Shown here piece by piece: positions 51,181 to 61,300 of a DNA stretch of 62,000 nt. Below the pieces are notes generated by a model, which saw only the letters and a program-made list of their open reading frames with translations, ran no database searches and was not told where the DNA came from. This stretch comes from Lingula anatina (Eukaryota > Brachiopoda > Lingulata > Lingulida > Lingulidae). A program made the translations under genes and the position numbers. Every line of letters starts with the position of its first letter. Within the stretch, counting starts at the first letter, position 1. Where the stretch lies: NCBI RefSeq assembly GCF_001039355.2, contig NW_019774425.1, forward strand, positions 72,543-134,542. The letters run 5' to 3'.

Positions 51181-52202
51181 GTGAGTTTCTTTTCAATTTT
51201 ATTTCATTTCAGTTTAAACTAATGCTAATTAATGGCCCAGCTGTGGGTGGAAATGCTACCAACTAATTATCTCTAATTATTAATAGTAATTCTTGTAAAA
51301 TATGGCTCTGTGAAGGGAGGTTTGGAGGGACACCCCACATGGCAGGGACTCGGCGGGAAATTGATTTCCATGTCTTGTGAAGTCTTTGAGATCCAAATCC
51401 TTGAGTTGAGATTTATAACCTAGAATTGCTGTTATGAACTTTTATAAGTATGTGTTTTATTCTAACAATTTTAGTTTTACTTGAGCTCTAGTTGTGCATG
51501 GACATTATGAAGAGGTTAAATGCAATGTTTAAATGCTGTAACCTTGATAGAAGTTATGTTTAGCGGGCAGAGAATTTAACTGATACTATCCAGACATCAT
51601 ATCAGCTGGATATTTTTTATAATTCTACTCTGCAGGGAACTCTTGCTTAATTGCATCCAGTGTGATCAGCTTAATTATCTGACATGCCTTCTTGAGTAGC
51701 CAGTGGGTAATTAACTTTGGTAGAAGTTGAGAAGGATGTTAGACGTTTAAGCCAACTACAGTAATTACACTTAGGGAGAATCTCCCACAGAGTTGGGTTG
51801 ATCCAGCTTGTATGATGGGTTTTTCCGAACGCTCCCTTAGGCAATTACTTCTCCTTTTTCTTCCTGCATCACATTGCTAAACAGAAAATTTGATCCTTTG
51901 GTAAATGTACACATACAGTAATATATCTCTTGTACTTACATCTAATGACATAAGGGCAGACGTTAATGTCTGTTATTCATTATTGGTGCCAAAGTGTTGT
52001 GTTAAACTGAAAAAAAAATGGTAACTTGTAATACCTCTTAATTGTGCTGACACACCCAAAAACATGTGCATCGCATTTTGCTGCACGTTAATTGTTGGTT
52101 TTGACTCTTTAAAATGCTGAATAGTAGCAAAACTTCATCAGTCTTTAAACCTTGTTGATTTTGACTAAGATAAATGGTTAATTTTTTGCCTCATTTTCCT
52201 AG
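51181..52202 (+). other. Intron 8
   Basis: GTGAGT to TTTCCTAG. It contains a diverged foldback element around 51631-51826. Confidence 0.7.
51631..51826. mobile_element. GATCGATC foldback element, diverged copy E
   Basis: The left part has GGGAACTCTTGCTTAATTGC and the right part AATTACACTTAGGGAGAATC followed by GGGTTGATCC, matching the arm order of copies A and B. The terminal motif is worn, so boundaries are approximate. Confidence 0.35.
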
Positions 52203-52316
52203 TTGTGGAGATCGGCAAAGCAGCACAAGTCGACTTGGTAGAAAGCTGAGTGAGAGGGAGAAGAGAAAAGATTCCAAAAAGGGGAAAATGCACCAAAGAT
52301 CCCATAGTGTGGATTA
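52203..52316 (+). CDS. ANKFN1: ANKFN1/wake-like, Lys/Arg-rich exon
   Basis: Exon of 114 bases between TTTTCCTAG| and GATTA|GTAAGC, one base in and two out, 37 codons. It starts CGDRQSSTSRLGRKLSERE, continues with a dense basic run (KRKDSKKGK) and ends MHQRSHSVD. The basic run could act as a nuclear-localisation or phosphoinositide-binding patch; RSHSVD looks like a 14-3-3/basophilic kinase site. The exon is symmetric and skippable. Confidence 0.85.
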
Positions 52317-52510
52317 GTAAGCAAATTTTTGTCATAAATTTTTTTTCAATGGCCTAATTAATTCAAGTATTGGAGTTTAAGCGAGTTGCTGAATGAAGAA
52401 AGTTTAAACATTTCAGTATATTTATTCTTTGGCATTTGCAAGAGATCAATTATTTATTTCTTATCTTTTTTTAAGAATAATTTAATTGGATATATATAAT
52501 TTTTTTAAAG
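52317..52510 (+). other. Intron 9 (194 bp)
   Basis: GTAAGC to TTTTAAAG; the shortest intron in the window, plain AT-rich sequence. Confidence 0.8.
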
Positions 52511-52653
52511 TTCAGACGGACAGCTGCCTGAGCCCCAGCCTGTGTTTGTGGACCGTGTTCTCCATGCATCTCCAAGTGCTCCTGGGAAACTAAGCAAGAT
52601 GGCTGTTAGTGGCTCCATCTCTCCATCTGGTAGATTGGTACGCTCTCTCTCAG
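52511..52653 (+). CDS. ANKFN1: ANKFN1/wake-like, Ser/Pro exon
   Basis: Exon of 143 bases between TTTTAAAG| and CTCAG|GTAAGC, one base in and one out, 47 codons. It reads SDGQLPEPQPVFVDRVLHA, SPSAPGKLSKMAVSGSISP, then SGRLVRSLS. The first base completes Tyr with the TA of the exon before. RSLS at the end is another basophilic-type site. Low-complexity, probably disordered linker. Confidence 0.85.
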
Positions 52654-54082
52654 GTAAGCCAAGATCAATGACAGTTAAATTCGTAACACAGGTGGAATGA
52701 CATCAATTTTTTTCTTTGTTTTGCAGTAAGAGTACGCTTGACACTTGAATATTTTTTGTGTCTTATATGCTTTATTGCAACCAAATTCCTACCAAAAATA
52801 GAACTAGGTTAATGGCACTGGTCTCAAGTTTCATTGTTGGGCTACTTAGCTTGTGTACTGACCATATTACATGGTGTTAAGTGTCTCTAGAATAAGGCCA
52901 ATAGGACATAAACACTGCAACCCTACAAGGCTAACCTGGCTGTGAGCACAAAAATGTCTTTTTGAAAAAGGTGTAATGTAATATTGACAAAATCTTTCCA
53001 TTATTTCACTGTAGCAGTTTTTAAATTAAATTTACATCAAGAGGAAATTTGACCCCCCCTAGTGGCTTTAATTTGTGAAGTTGAAAGATGGTCACCAGGA
53101 AATAATTTAAGAAAAATAAATGGCACATCTTTACATCTGTGCTATATTGTTATCAAGACTCATGTAACTTAATACATTCGTTCATGAAATTCTCTTGAGG
53201 GTTATTGTGAGACAAAATTGAAAAATGATTTATTTCCGACATATATCTGCCTAATGATAGCAGGAGTAAGTGGAATGGAAATTGGCTTCATTGACATTGG
53301 CATTCACAAAATAGGCGTTTGGTTATAAAATCGAAAAAAAGAAATCCTCTAATTCTGTCCCTTATTTTTAAAATAGTGACTGTTTATATCTGTAAGCCCC
53401 TCTCCCACTGCTTGGTTAAAATGGTTCTACCAATGTGATAAAGGCATTACACAAAGACTTCATTGTTCCACTCTTGATTTGTTCAGTGACTCATGACTTG
53501 TCGTCATGTTACAAAGGATTAGATTCTAAAGCAATTTGGTATTCATGATATACAAGTCTGTTTTTTTTTTTAAAGGTATATGCCTTTTTTAACAAGTAGA
53601 GAAAAGCTGTGAATGTTTTTTGTCTAGCTGTATGTAACAACTCCTGGCACAGTACAGAAATAAAATTTTAACGTTCTTCTGAGAAACATTTGAACATGCA
53701 CTTGTCTGATACCTGTTGTGTTCTTGTCAGTTCACATTCAGCATTTGGTTGTGCTGAGAGAATCTTATCTGTCTCTCCTGTCACAATCACTGGATGCTGT
53801 TTTCTTTAGCTGCCATAACTTAAACATAGTGTGCCCAATTCTGAAACTCAACTAGTGCTCAATATTTGTGTTTTGATATTTAAATTCAATAGTGGCTTTG
53901 ATAGTATCATTTCTTTGATCTTTTATTTTCCCTAGGATGAATTTGAAAGTAGCTGGTATGTCATGTGCTGATGCACAGGTATGCATGCATATACACATGA
54001 CAGTATTCCTGTATATTTGTTAATTTGTTCATTTCTCTGATCCTTGCACATGAATACTTTACAGTACATTTAATATCTTCAG
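52654..54082 (+). other. Intron 10
   Basis: GTAAGC to ATCTTCAG. No gene or repeat beyond short homopolymers. Confidence 0.75.
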
Positions 54083-54193
54083 GTACATCTAAACGGAAAG
54101 GGAGTGTTGATTCCACAGAAAATGAAGTTGCCAACAAGCCAGAGAGGAAGAAAAGTGATAAGAAGAATAACAATGTTCGATATGATATCAATG
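54083..54193 (+). CDS. ANKFN1: ANKFN1/wake-like, Lys-rich exon
   Basis: Exon of 111 bases between TATCTTCAG| and AATG|GTAAAT, two bases in and one out, 36 codons. It starts TSKRKGSVDSTENEVANKP, then ERKKSDKKNNNVRYDIN. It needs a next exon starting with two bases. The start of the next large exon does not offer a good one, but an internal acceptor at 58444/58445 does and would give Gly-Arg-Arg-Leu. Confidence 0.82.
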
Positions 54194-57100
54194 GTAAATA
54201 TTTTTAATTATACCATTTATAATGAGTTTTTATAAAGTGTGACCATTTAAATGGAATGTGAAATTATGACTTCTCTGTAAGTAATGATACAGATCTATAG
54301 TTAAAGTGCTTGTGTTAAAGCAACATCTCTTGTGCAACTTGAATCTGCTGCTGGTTAATTTTCAGCTTCGTTATCTTATCTCTGCCTCAGATTTGTAAAT
54401 AAAAAATGGGGTATTGCAGGTAAAGAAAAGTGGTATTTCATGCTTAATTGATTTGATGCATGTTGCAGGAGTCAGAAAAGCTGATTTGTTGGTAAATCCA
54501 AAGTTTTTTCAAACCGTTAAGCATTTTCTGAGACAGACCAAACCTGGTACTTGGCATGAAGCGTATATTTAGCTAGATATTTCTAAATTTAGATGCCAGT
54601 CTATGCTGGGACTTCTTACTCAATCTGTACATAGTAACTAATATATTTATTGACAGTAGCCTTTGACGGAGACATGTTCTCTTTGCTGGAGAGAATGTAA
54701 AAACTACTTTACAGAAAGATATGACATTTTAACATATGTTAAATCGGCAGTTTTGACTGATACATGCATCTCCAAATAGTGCATTAATCATGTATTGCTG
54801 CAAGTATAGATATTTACGCAAAAAAGAGCATTTTTCATTATTCAAAAATCTAAAGAGATGCAGTTGTTTTATCATTGTTTGTTTAGAGATTTATCCTGAC
54901 ACGTGCACGCATACACATGTTAAGTATGAAAACATGCAAGCAAATGAGAGAGACGGAGAATGTGTTAAAACCACCCAGCAACATTTTCTAGATTTGCAAT
55001 GGATACTTTGAATCCACTTCTCTCTGTCCTGTCATTGGCACAGACAGCCAGTGATGGATTGCTTGCCTTTCCTTGCCTTATTATTTCACGCCCAATGAAG
55101 AGGTGAGGGTAGAAACTCTGAACACCTTTCTCCCCATGCTGGTTCTTCACTATTTCCCCAGCCATAATACACCTTTTAATTGTCCTGGAACCAGTGGGCA
55201 TATAGTTCAACAATTATCTCTTTGGTGATTTGCCAATATTTTTAAAAAGTTTTCTGAAGAATCTTCATGGCAGAAAATATTTAATTCAAATACAGCAGCT
55301 AGTTTTAGTTCAATATTATGTGACTTTTCTTAATTTTTATTACCATTATGTAAATATGACCCAATGATATAATGTAGGACTTACATAAACAGGTGCTCAG
55401 ACTTGTAGAGTGGGTTGAAGAGGAAATGTACTAATAACATGGGCTGGATGATAGTTCATCTGATATTCTCCTTGGAAAGTGAGTTTTAATTAACAGGAAG
55501 TATTTAAAGCAACATATGTTTCTGTTGAAAACAGCAAAATTGCAGTTCCTGTTAATAGTTAACAGTCAAAGCACTAGTTTTTAGCCTATTAATATATAAG
55601 TTTAAATGTGAAACAATGTTTTGAATTAACGTAAATCTGCAGTCTGTTTCAATTTTATTTTTACTCATCTGGCCATCATAAGAAAAAAAACAAAAATGAA
55701 GATTTCAGTTATTTGACTAGGGAAGATAATCCAACACTGAATTTTCATTTTTTTTAATTTTCAAGTGTTATTTATCTCTTATGACGTGATAAACCACAGG
55801 TTCACAAGATTTAGAAAATTTGAATTGGCAGCAATAGTGCTTACAACATTGAGGGCATAGTGAAATATTGTGCTGGTGTTTTAGGGTCTTGGCCTCTGTG
55901 CCAAAGTTTCTCACTCATTTACTTCATGTAGTATCCTTTTTTCTAAATTATACCATCCATACATCACTTTGCCTGCTCATTAGGCTGCTGTGATATAGTA
56001 AATCCCAAACAGTTCAGAGCCAGAAAACCATAACAGTTTTTCATTGTAACATCTATTTCTGTCATACTTTTAGTGGCTTTAACAGTTAATTGCCCACTGA
56101 GTGGATGAGTTTTAGGTTGGAGTTACTTGTTTGCCATTTAAAACTTGTATGATCAAACAAAACCCGCTTTCTACCTGTAGGTAAGGGCCCGACAGCTAGC
56201 CTGCACGTCTTGTTCTTCTGACGTAGGTATAAGCAGTAGTCTGCACCCAGGCTGTTAACTGGTAATGTCTGGGTCTTAGTTGTGTATTCAGGATGATGTA
56301 TGCTGAGTAGGATGGGCCTTGTCCAAACTGTTTGTCTCTGCCATACAGATCTCCACAAGCATTTAATTGAACAGTTTTTCCCAGGTGTGAGCTACAGGAT
56401 AATTGTGGTTTTATGCAGTTTAAAATACAATATATAAAACTGCTACCATGCTGGAGATAAAGAGCAAATTTGAATTGTTTAGGTTGTCTTTTTTCTTGGT
56501 GTATTGAGATCAATTATATTTTATGCAAAGGATTTTTTCAGAAGTTAATTAAAAAATGATTACTGTTTTTTTTATGTTATAACGAAGATGGCAAATCCAA
56601 AATAAAGATGCCCAGTTTGTATTTGATATTTCAAAAGTAGTCTAACAGGAGAATAGTTTTTTAATTTAATAGTCCAAAACAAATTTGATGCATCATTTCA
56701 AGAAGATAACCCAAGTTAATTAAATGATTACTGTTTTTTTTTTTTTAATATTATAGCGAAGATGGCAAATCCAAAATAAAGATGCCCAGTTTGTATTTGA
56801 TATTTCAAAAGTAGTCTAACAGGAGAATAATTTTTAAATTTAATAGTCCAAAACAAATTTGATGCATCATTTCAAGAAGATAACCCAGAGCGTATATGAA
56901 GACATTAAGGAAATGGCATTGGTGGGTTAAAATGACTGACAGGCACTCTCACCTAGGCTCCACCAAACTCCTTAACCATTCATGTTAAAGAAACATTAAG
57001 GAACTGCACACTGTTGCAAGGATGGCATGGAAAGCATCATTTGTAGGTGTGCATTTATAAAGTCTGCCAACTCTGCCTGGGACGCATGATGAACAAAAAG

Positions 57101-57408
57101 ATTGCCAGTTGCCCAAAGACTTTGCTAGTGATTTCACGTGGAGACTGGAGATAGTTTGGAGAGATTGGACTCTTTATATAGAAACAGGGCTGGCCTGTGG
57201 TCAGGCTAGAGTAGACTGAGTCACACAAGGAAGGTGTTTTGTTTAAATGTTGCAGGAGACAGATAAGGATAGCCACAAATAATGTGACAAGCATGGTTGC
57301 ACGTAGATAGATTCATTTTTTTTTTATTTTAGCTAATATTTATTTATCTTTATGTAAACTTGGCAAGGGGACATAGCTGTGCTTTTTCTTTTATCATTTA
57401 CAACTGAA
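54194..57408 (+). other. Intron 11 and possible promoter of the large exon
   Basis: It contains a recent tandem duplication (56542-56887). A strong acceptor-like T-tract ends TTTTAG at 57332. Splicing 54193 to 57333 reaches a TAG at 57374-57376, so that site would suit a 5' leader of the ATG at 57409 or a truncated isoform. No TATA box stands out upstream of 57409. Confidence 0.5.
56542..56887. repeat. Tandem duplication, 171 and 175 bp units
   Basis: Units 56542-56712 and 56713-56887 are nearly identical; they differ mainly in the length of a T tract and a few bases around it. Each starts AAGTTAATTAAA and ends AGAAGATAACCCA. The high identity suggests a recent event or an assembly of two haplotypes. 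Confidence 0.85.
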
Positions 57409-58625
57409 ATGGCTACCAGGTCGAGATATTACCAGAAAAAGACAGAAGAGAAAAAATCTCTGCCGGGGTATGAGTTTGGCAGACTGACAGAGGAGAATAG
57501 GACAGAGTTAAAGCATAATTCTCACAGTTTTAATGATTTCTCTTCATTGTCGTCTGCATCAACAGCAAGAACTGTGGTACTGCCAGAAATTATCATTTCT
57601 AGTGAAGCAACTGATAACAAAGATGACCAAGAGCATGCTTCAGGTGGTAACGAGGGTGTTAAGAAGACCAGGAAACCAAAACGATATCAAAGAACTTCGA
57701 AAGTGACTTTGACAGACAGGTCGAATACAGATGAAGAAAAACAAACTTCAAATGAAGAAGCAAATGACACGAAGAATACACTGCAACCCAAGCCAAAAAC
57801 AAGAAAAAAATATCAGAAATCTAAGAGTGACTCTCCTCTTTTTAGTTTAAGTGGTTTGTCACAAATGGCTGCTTCTACCATGAAATTATGCAAAGCCATG
57901 GTCGAACATGTGCAGCCAGACTCTGGTGAAAAAATCAAAGAAGTTAAAAAACAAAAGAGATATTATAAAAAGTCTGTGAGTGACACTCCAGTTTTTAGAA
58001 AACACAAAGACGAGTTGGGGTCAGAGACTGACAGTGCAATTTCTTTCAGACTGGATGTTGACTTAGCTTCTACTTCACTTCATAGGTGCTCTGTTTCTGC
58101 ATCAGATATACATTCAGTTATGTCCACGACAAGCTCTTTGGACAGTTCTGAGGGAAGTTTTGAAGAACCTGTTTGGGCATTGGGCTATAGTGATACAGAG
58201 AGCGAAACATCAGAAGTGTTTCTGCTATGTTCAGACACTCCAAACTTATCGGCATCATTTGAATCTTTACCCAATCTTGAAATAGAATCTAAAGAATCTC
58301 TCAAACATACCAAAAGATACAGGAAATCTTCAAGCGATAATTTGAAGCCTGTGCCAAGAGTTGAAAATTTGAAAACAACTGATGAGAGACTGACTGAAGG
58401 CAAGAAGAAGTACCGGAGGTCTTCCAGCGACAAGCCTGCTTTAGGGCGCCGGCTTTTGCATCAACTTTCTCTGGAAGGAAAACCAAGAAACACTCGTAAA
58501 ACTTGGCCTATCTTGCAAGAAAATAATAAACGTTTTAACATTACAGATCTCTTTGATGCTGTGGAGCACCAAGACATGGACCTTGCTAAATTGATATTAG
58601 AGGCAGAAGATTTAGACGTTAATAG
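57409..58625 (+). CDS. ANKFN1: ANKFN1/wake-like, large exon: KRYxKSxSD repeats and ankyrin start
   Basis: The frame gives 405 codons plus two bases before the donor AATAG|GTGAGT. ATG 57409 has G at -3 and +4; in-frame stops lie upstream (57355), and no acceptor nearby both has a pyrimidine tract and fits the phase, so a first exon is likely. Residues 1-370 are Ser/Lys-rich with six degenerate basic motifs: RYYQKK (6-11), KRYQRTSK (91), KKYQKSKSDSPLF (133), KRYYKKSVSDTPVF (183), KRYRKSSSDNLKP (302) and KKYRRSSSDKPAL (333). From about residue 376, NITDLFDAVEHQDMDLAKLI is the first ankyrin-type repeat, the family's hallmark. An internal acceptor, GCTTTAG|GG at 58445, fits the phase of 54193 and would let longer transcripts use only the last 181 bases. 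Confidence 0.9.
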
Positions 58626-58653
58626 GTGAGTTTTGTTTCTCTGCTTTATTTGT

Positions 58654-58709
<56 letters not shown>

Positions 58710-58735
58710 NNNNNNNNNNNNNNNNNNNNNNNNNT

Positions 58736-58831
<96 letters not shown>

Positions 58832-60842
58832 GTGAATTATTATGTAAAAATCTAGAAAAGGTTTATTTTAATGGATTTTCTATAATTCTAAGTATGTAAG
58901 AGTACAATTATGAATTTTTTAATGTTCTGAAAATGATTTAGTGCGTGATAAGAAAAAAATTAACTGAAGTACTTAAGAAAACCTTTGGGACGTTGAAGTG
59001 TTGCTTCCCTGGATTAGGAATGTTAGTGATATGTGCTGGTGGTCTGAAGGGCATGAAATTTGAATGAAAAAAGGATTTGATTGATAGTCTTACAAAATAG
59101 ATCCAGCAGTTTTTTTTTCAATAAAAACGGGCACAAATTTAGGTATATTTTTAAAAGGTAACTTTCATCTGAGATTTCCAGGTAAAGGCATTTGTTTAAC
59201 AAGTGCCACTGAAATAATAAAAAAAAAAAACTAACAAAAAAATTAGTGTAATGGTTATCCTATCTTTTATCTGTTTTTTAACCTCAGTGGAATGCTTTGG
59301 TTTGTGAAACATGGTAAAACTACACTTTAAGACACCTTCCAGTTGAAACTTTCTGTCAAGGATGCTCAGAATCAACAAGGCCTGGGTGATATGCACCTGT
59401 CATTGATCAAACTAGTGTTAATTCCAGATGATGCAAATCGTTCAAATCCACACCACCTTGAAAACTATGAAACTCATACATTACTATTCCTGCAGTTTCA
59501 AAAATAAAGCAGGTTTACAATTCAGAAGTATGGGATATCTTTGTAATTAGGTATGGCTCATTTATGGGCCATTTTTTCGAGGGGGGGGGGGGAGCTGAAG
59601 AATGAAGAATACTAAATTGATTTTTCCAGAATTCTTGGAATTTAATCTACCTGCTTGGATGATGATACTTTTACCATTTACTTCTTGAAATGAACTGCCT
59701 TGCTCATTTCCACTCTCATTTCCTTCACGGTATATCTTTACACTTTTCATAGATTTTATATTGTTTTTCTTTTAAAAATAAAGCCATAGTATTATCCCTT
59801 CTTTTCAAGGATTTTTTTTTTTTTTTTTTTTTGCTTCATAGGGTTAAAAATATGTGCATTTCTTCAGTATAAATAACTTTTGATAAAATCGTATTTAGAA
59901 TTTGCATGAGAAGTGTAATTTGAACTAGTTGAATCCAAAGAACTATCTGGGGTAAGCATTAAGAAATGGCTTACACCATGCACACTCACTCATCGTGTCT
60001 GCTTTATAGAAGGAGAAAAGATATTGAGGTGATTCAAGGGCACCAAAACCACCAGATGCATTAATTTTGATTTCTTTCTGAAAAACATGGGGCAAATGGG
60101 AGGAAACAAGTTGTACAGACATGTTTATTTGAATACTCCTGACCAGTGTTTGCTTGAACTAAACTAATGGAGCAGAGTCTCTTAGCAATGGGCTATTGCA
60201 CTGATTAAGTCCTTTCCACTTTTATGAAGATGTATGAAATACATGATGTACCTGAATGGTTTCTGTGGAGGTCCATTTCTGGTCCAGTTGTGATGGCGTA
60301 ACATGGGACATATTATCTGAGCAGAACCTTTATGAACTTTATTAACAATATATTGGGGGTCTATTTAACAGCACCTAACTCACATTGTTTAAGATGGCAA
60401 TGGGTAGGACAGGAGGAAGATCAGATATTGGCTTCTTTTGGTTAGAAATTTTATCACTTGGTCTGGTACAATTTAAGTTAAGCTAAGCTATTATACACTT
60501 CGCTCCAAATGCAAACTAAGATAGGTACATTCAGTTTTTTTTCTAAATAGATATTTTGATGACAAAAAGATCAAGTGGCACATTGCATCTTATCTTTTGT
60601 TTTTATAATTTTAACTCTATAAAAACACATACACCTCATTTTAACAAAAAGAGGATGAGAAATGAAAAATTTAAAAGAGCATGCAGGGAAAATGTCAGAT
60701 CCCACTGTTCCAAAGGCTTGGTTAAAAAAGTGATCCCTTCCATTTCAGAACATTCTATATTGGATCTATATTTATAGTATGAAAAAATATGCTTAATCAC
60801 CACTGAAGCCAGCTAATGTTTTTCTTACACACTATATTTTAG
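58626..60842 (+). other. Intron 12
   Basis: GTGAGT to TATTTTAG. It opens with a long CT tract broken by 25 N, then has a G run (59581-59592) and a T run (59812-59832). Nothing coding seen. Confidence 0.8.
58661..58828. repeat. (CT)n microsatellite with gap
   Basis: CT repeats from 58661 to 58828 are interrupted by 25 N at 58710-58734 and one CC slip near 58754. It starts 36 bases after a splice donor; true length is unknown because of the gap. Confidence 0.95.
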
Positions 60843-60946
60843 TATGAATGAAGAAGAATTGACACCACTAGATGTCGCTGTGATGACCAATCATGTGCCA
60901 ATGGCCAAGATGCTACTAACTCTTGGTGCCAAAGAAAACCCAAAAT
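60843..60946 (+). CDS. ANKFN1: ANKFN1/wake-like, second ankyrin repeat exon
   Basis: Exon of 104 bases between TATTTTAG| and AAAAT|GTAAGT, one base in and one out, 34 codons. The incoming T completes Ser with the AG at 58625. It starts MNEEELTPLDVAVMTNHVP and ends AKMLLTLGAKENPK. TPLDVAVM is the ankyrin TPLHxAA-type helix start and MAKMLLTLGA the second helix with the usual LLxxGA turn. Together with the previous exon it gives two ankyrin repeats, the expected ankyrin part of ANKFN1/wake proteins. Confidence 0.92.
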
Positions 60947-61184
60947 GTAAGTGTGTTTTATCATTATATAAGATTTTTTGTTACTTTTTAGATTGGTGTA
61001 TGTATTTTTTAAACATTTTATCCAATTTATTTATACTTATTGGTAACAGTTTTATTTTCCTTAATGTTAATGAAAGCACTTGATTTATTCCAAATTAAAA
61101 GATTTCTTATTCTTTTTCTTTGTGTTTGATATAGGTGAAAATAAAATAATGCTAAGCTATATTTTTTCTCATCTTTTTTTGTAG
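60947..61184 (+). other. Intron 13 (238 bp)
   Basis: GTAAGT to TTTTTTTGTAG; plain AT-rich sequence. Confidence 0.85.
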
Positions 61185-61300
61185 TTTTACAAGAAAACCG
61201 TTCCCTCCAGCTGAACACGTTGATGAATGACACTTACAAGAAGGTGGTGGATCTGACCAGTATGGTGGTGAACAGTGGGGGGAACATTGGGTCTGGGAAG
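61185..61300 (+). CDS. ANKFN1: ANKFN1/wake-like, linker exon after ankyrin repeats
   Basis: Exon of 116 bases between TTTTTTTGTAG| and GGGAAG|GTAAAA, two bases in and ending on a codon boundary, 38 codons. It starts LQENRSLQLNTLMNDTYKK, continues VVDLTSMVVN and ends in a Gly/Ser turn (SGGNIGSGK). The heptad-like spacing of L, V and M suggests a helix joining the ankyrin repeats to the downstream fibronectin type III region, which is outside the window. Confidence 0.9.

Noticed and set aside
57333-57376. Strong acceptor TTTTTTATTTTAG before the large exon
   Set aside because: Joining 54193 here gives 14 codons and a TAG, so it is not the normal coding junction; at most a leader exon edge or a truncating isoform.
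57377-57408. ACATAG|CT as in-phase acceptor for the large exon
   Set aside because: Phase fits but the site has no pyrimidine tract; the internal site at 58445 is better.
58626-58855. Ser-Leu repeat open frames in three readings
   Set aside because: They are translations of the CT microsatellite in an intron, not proteins.
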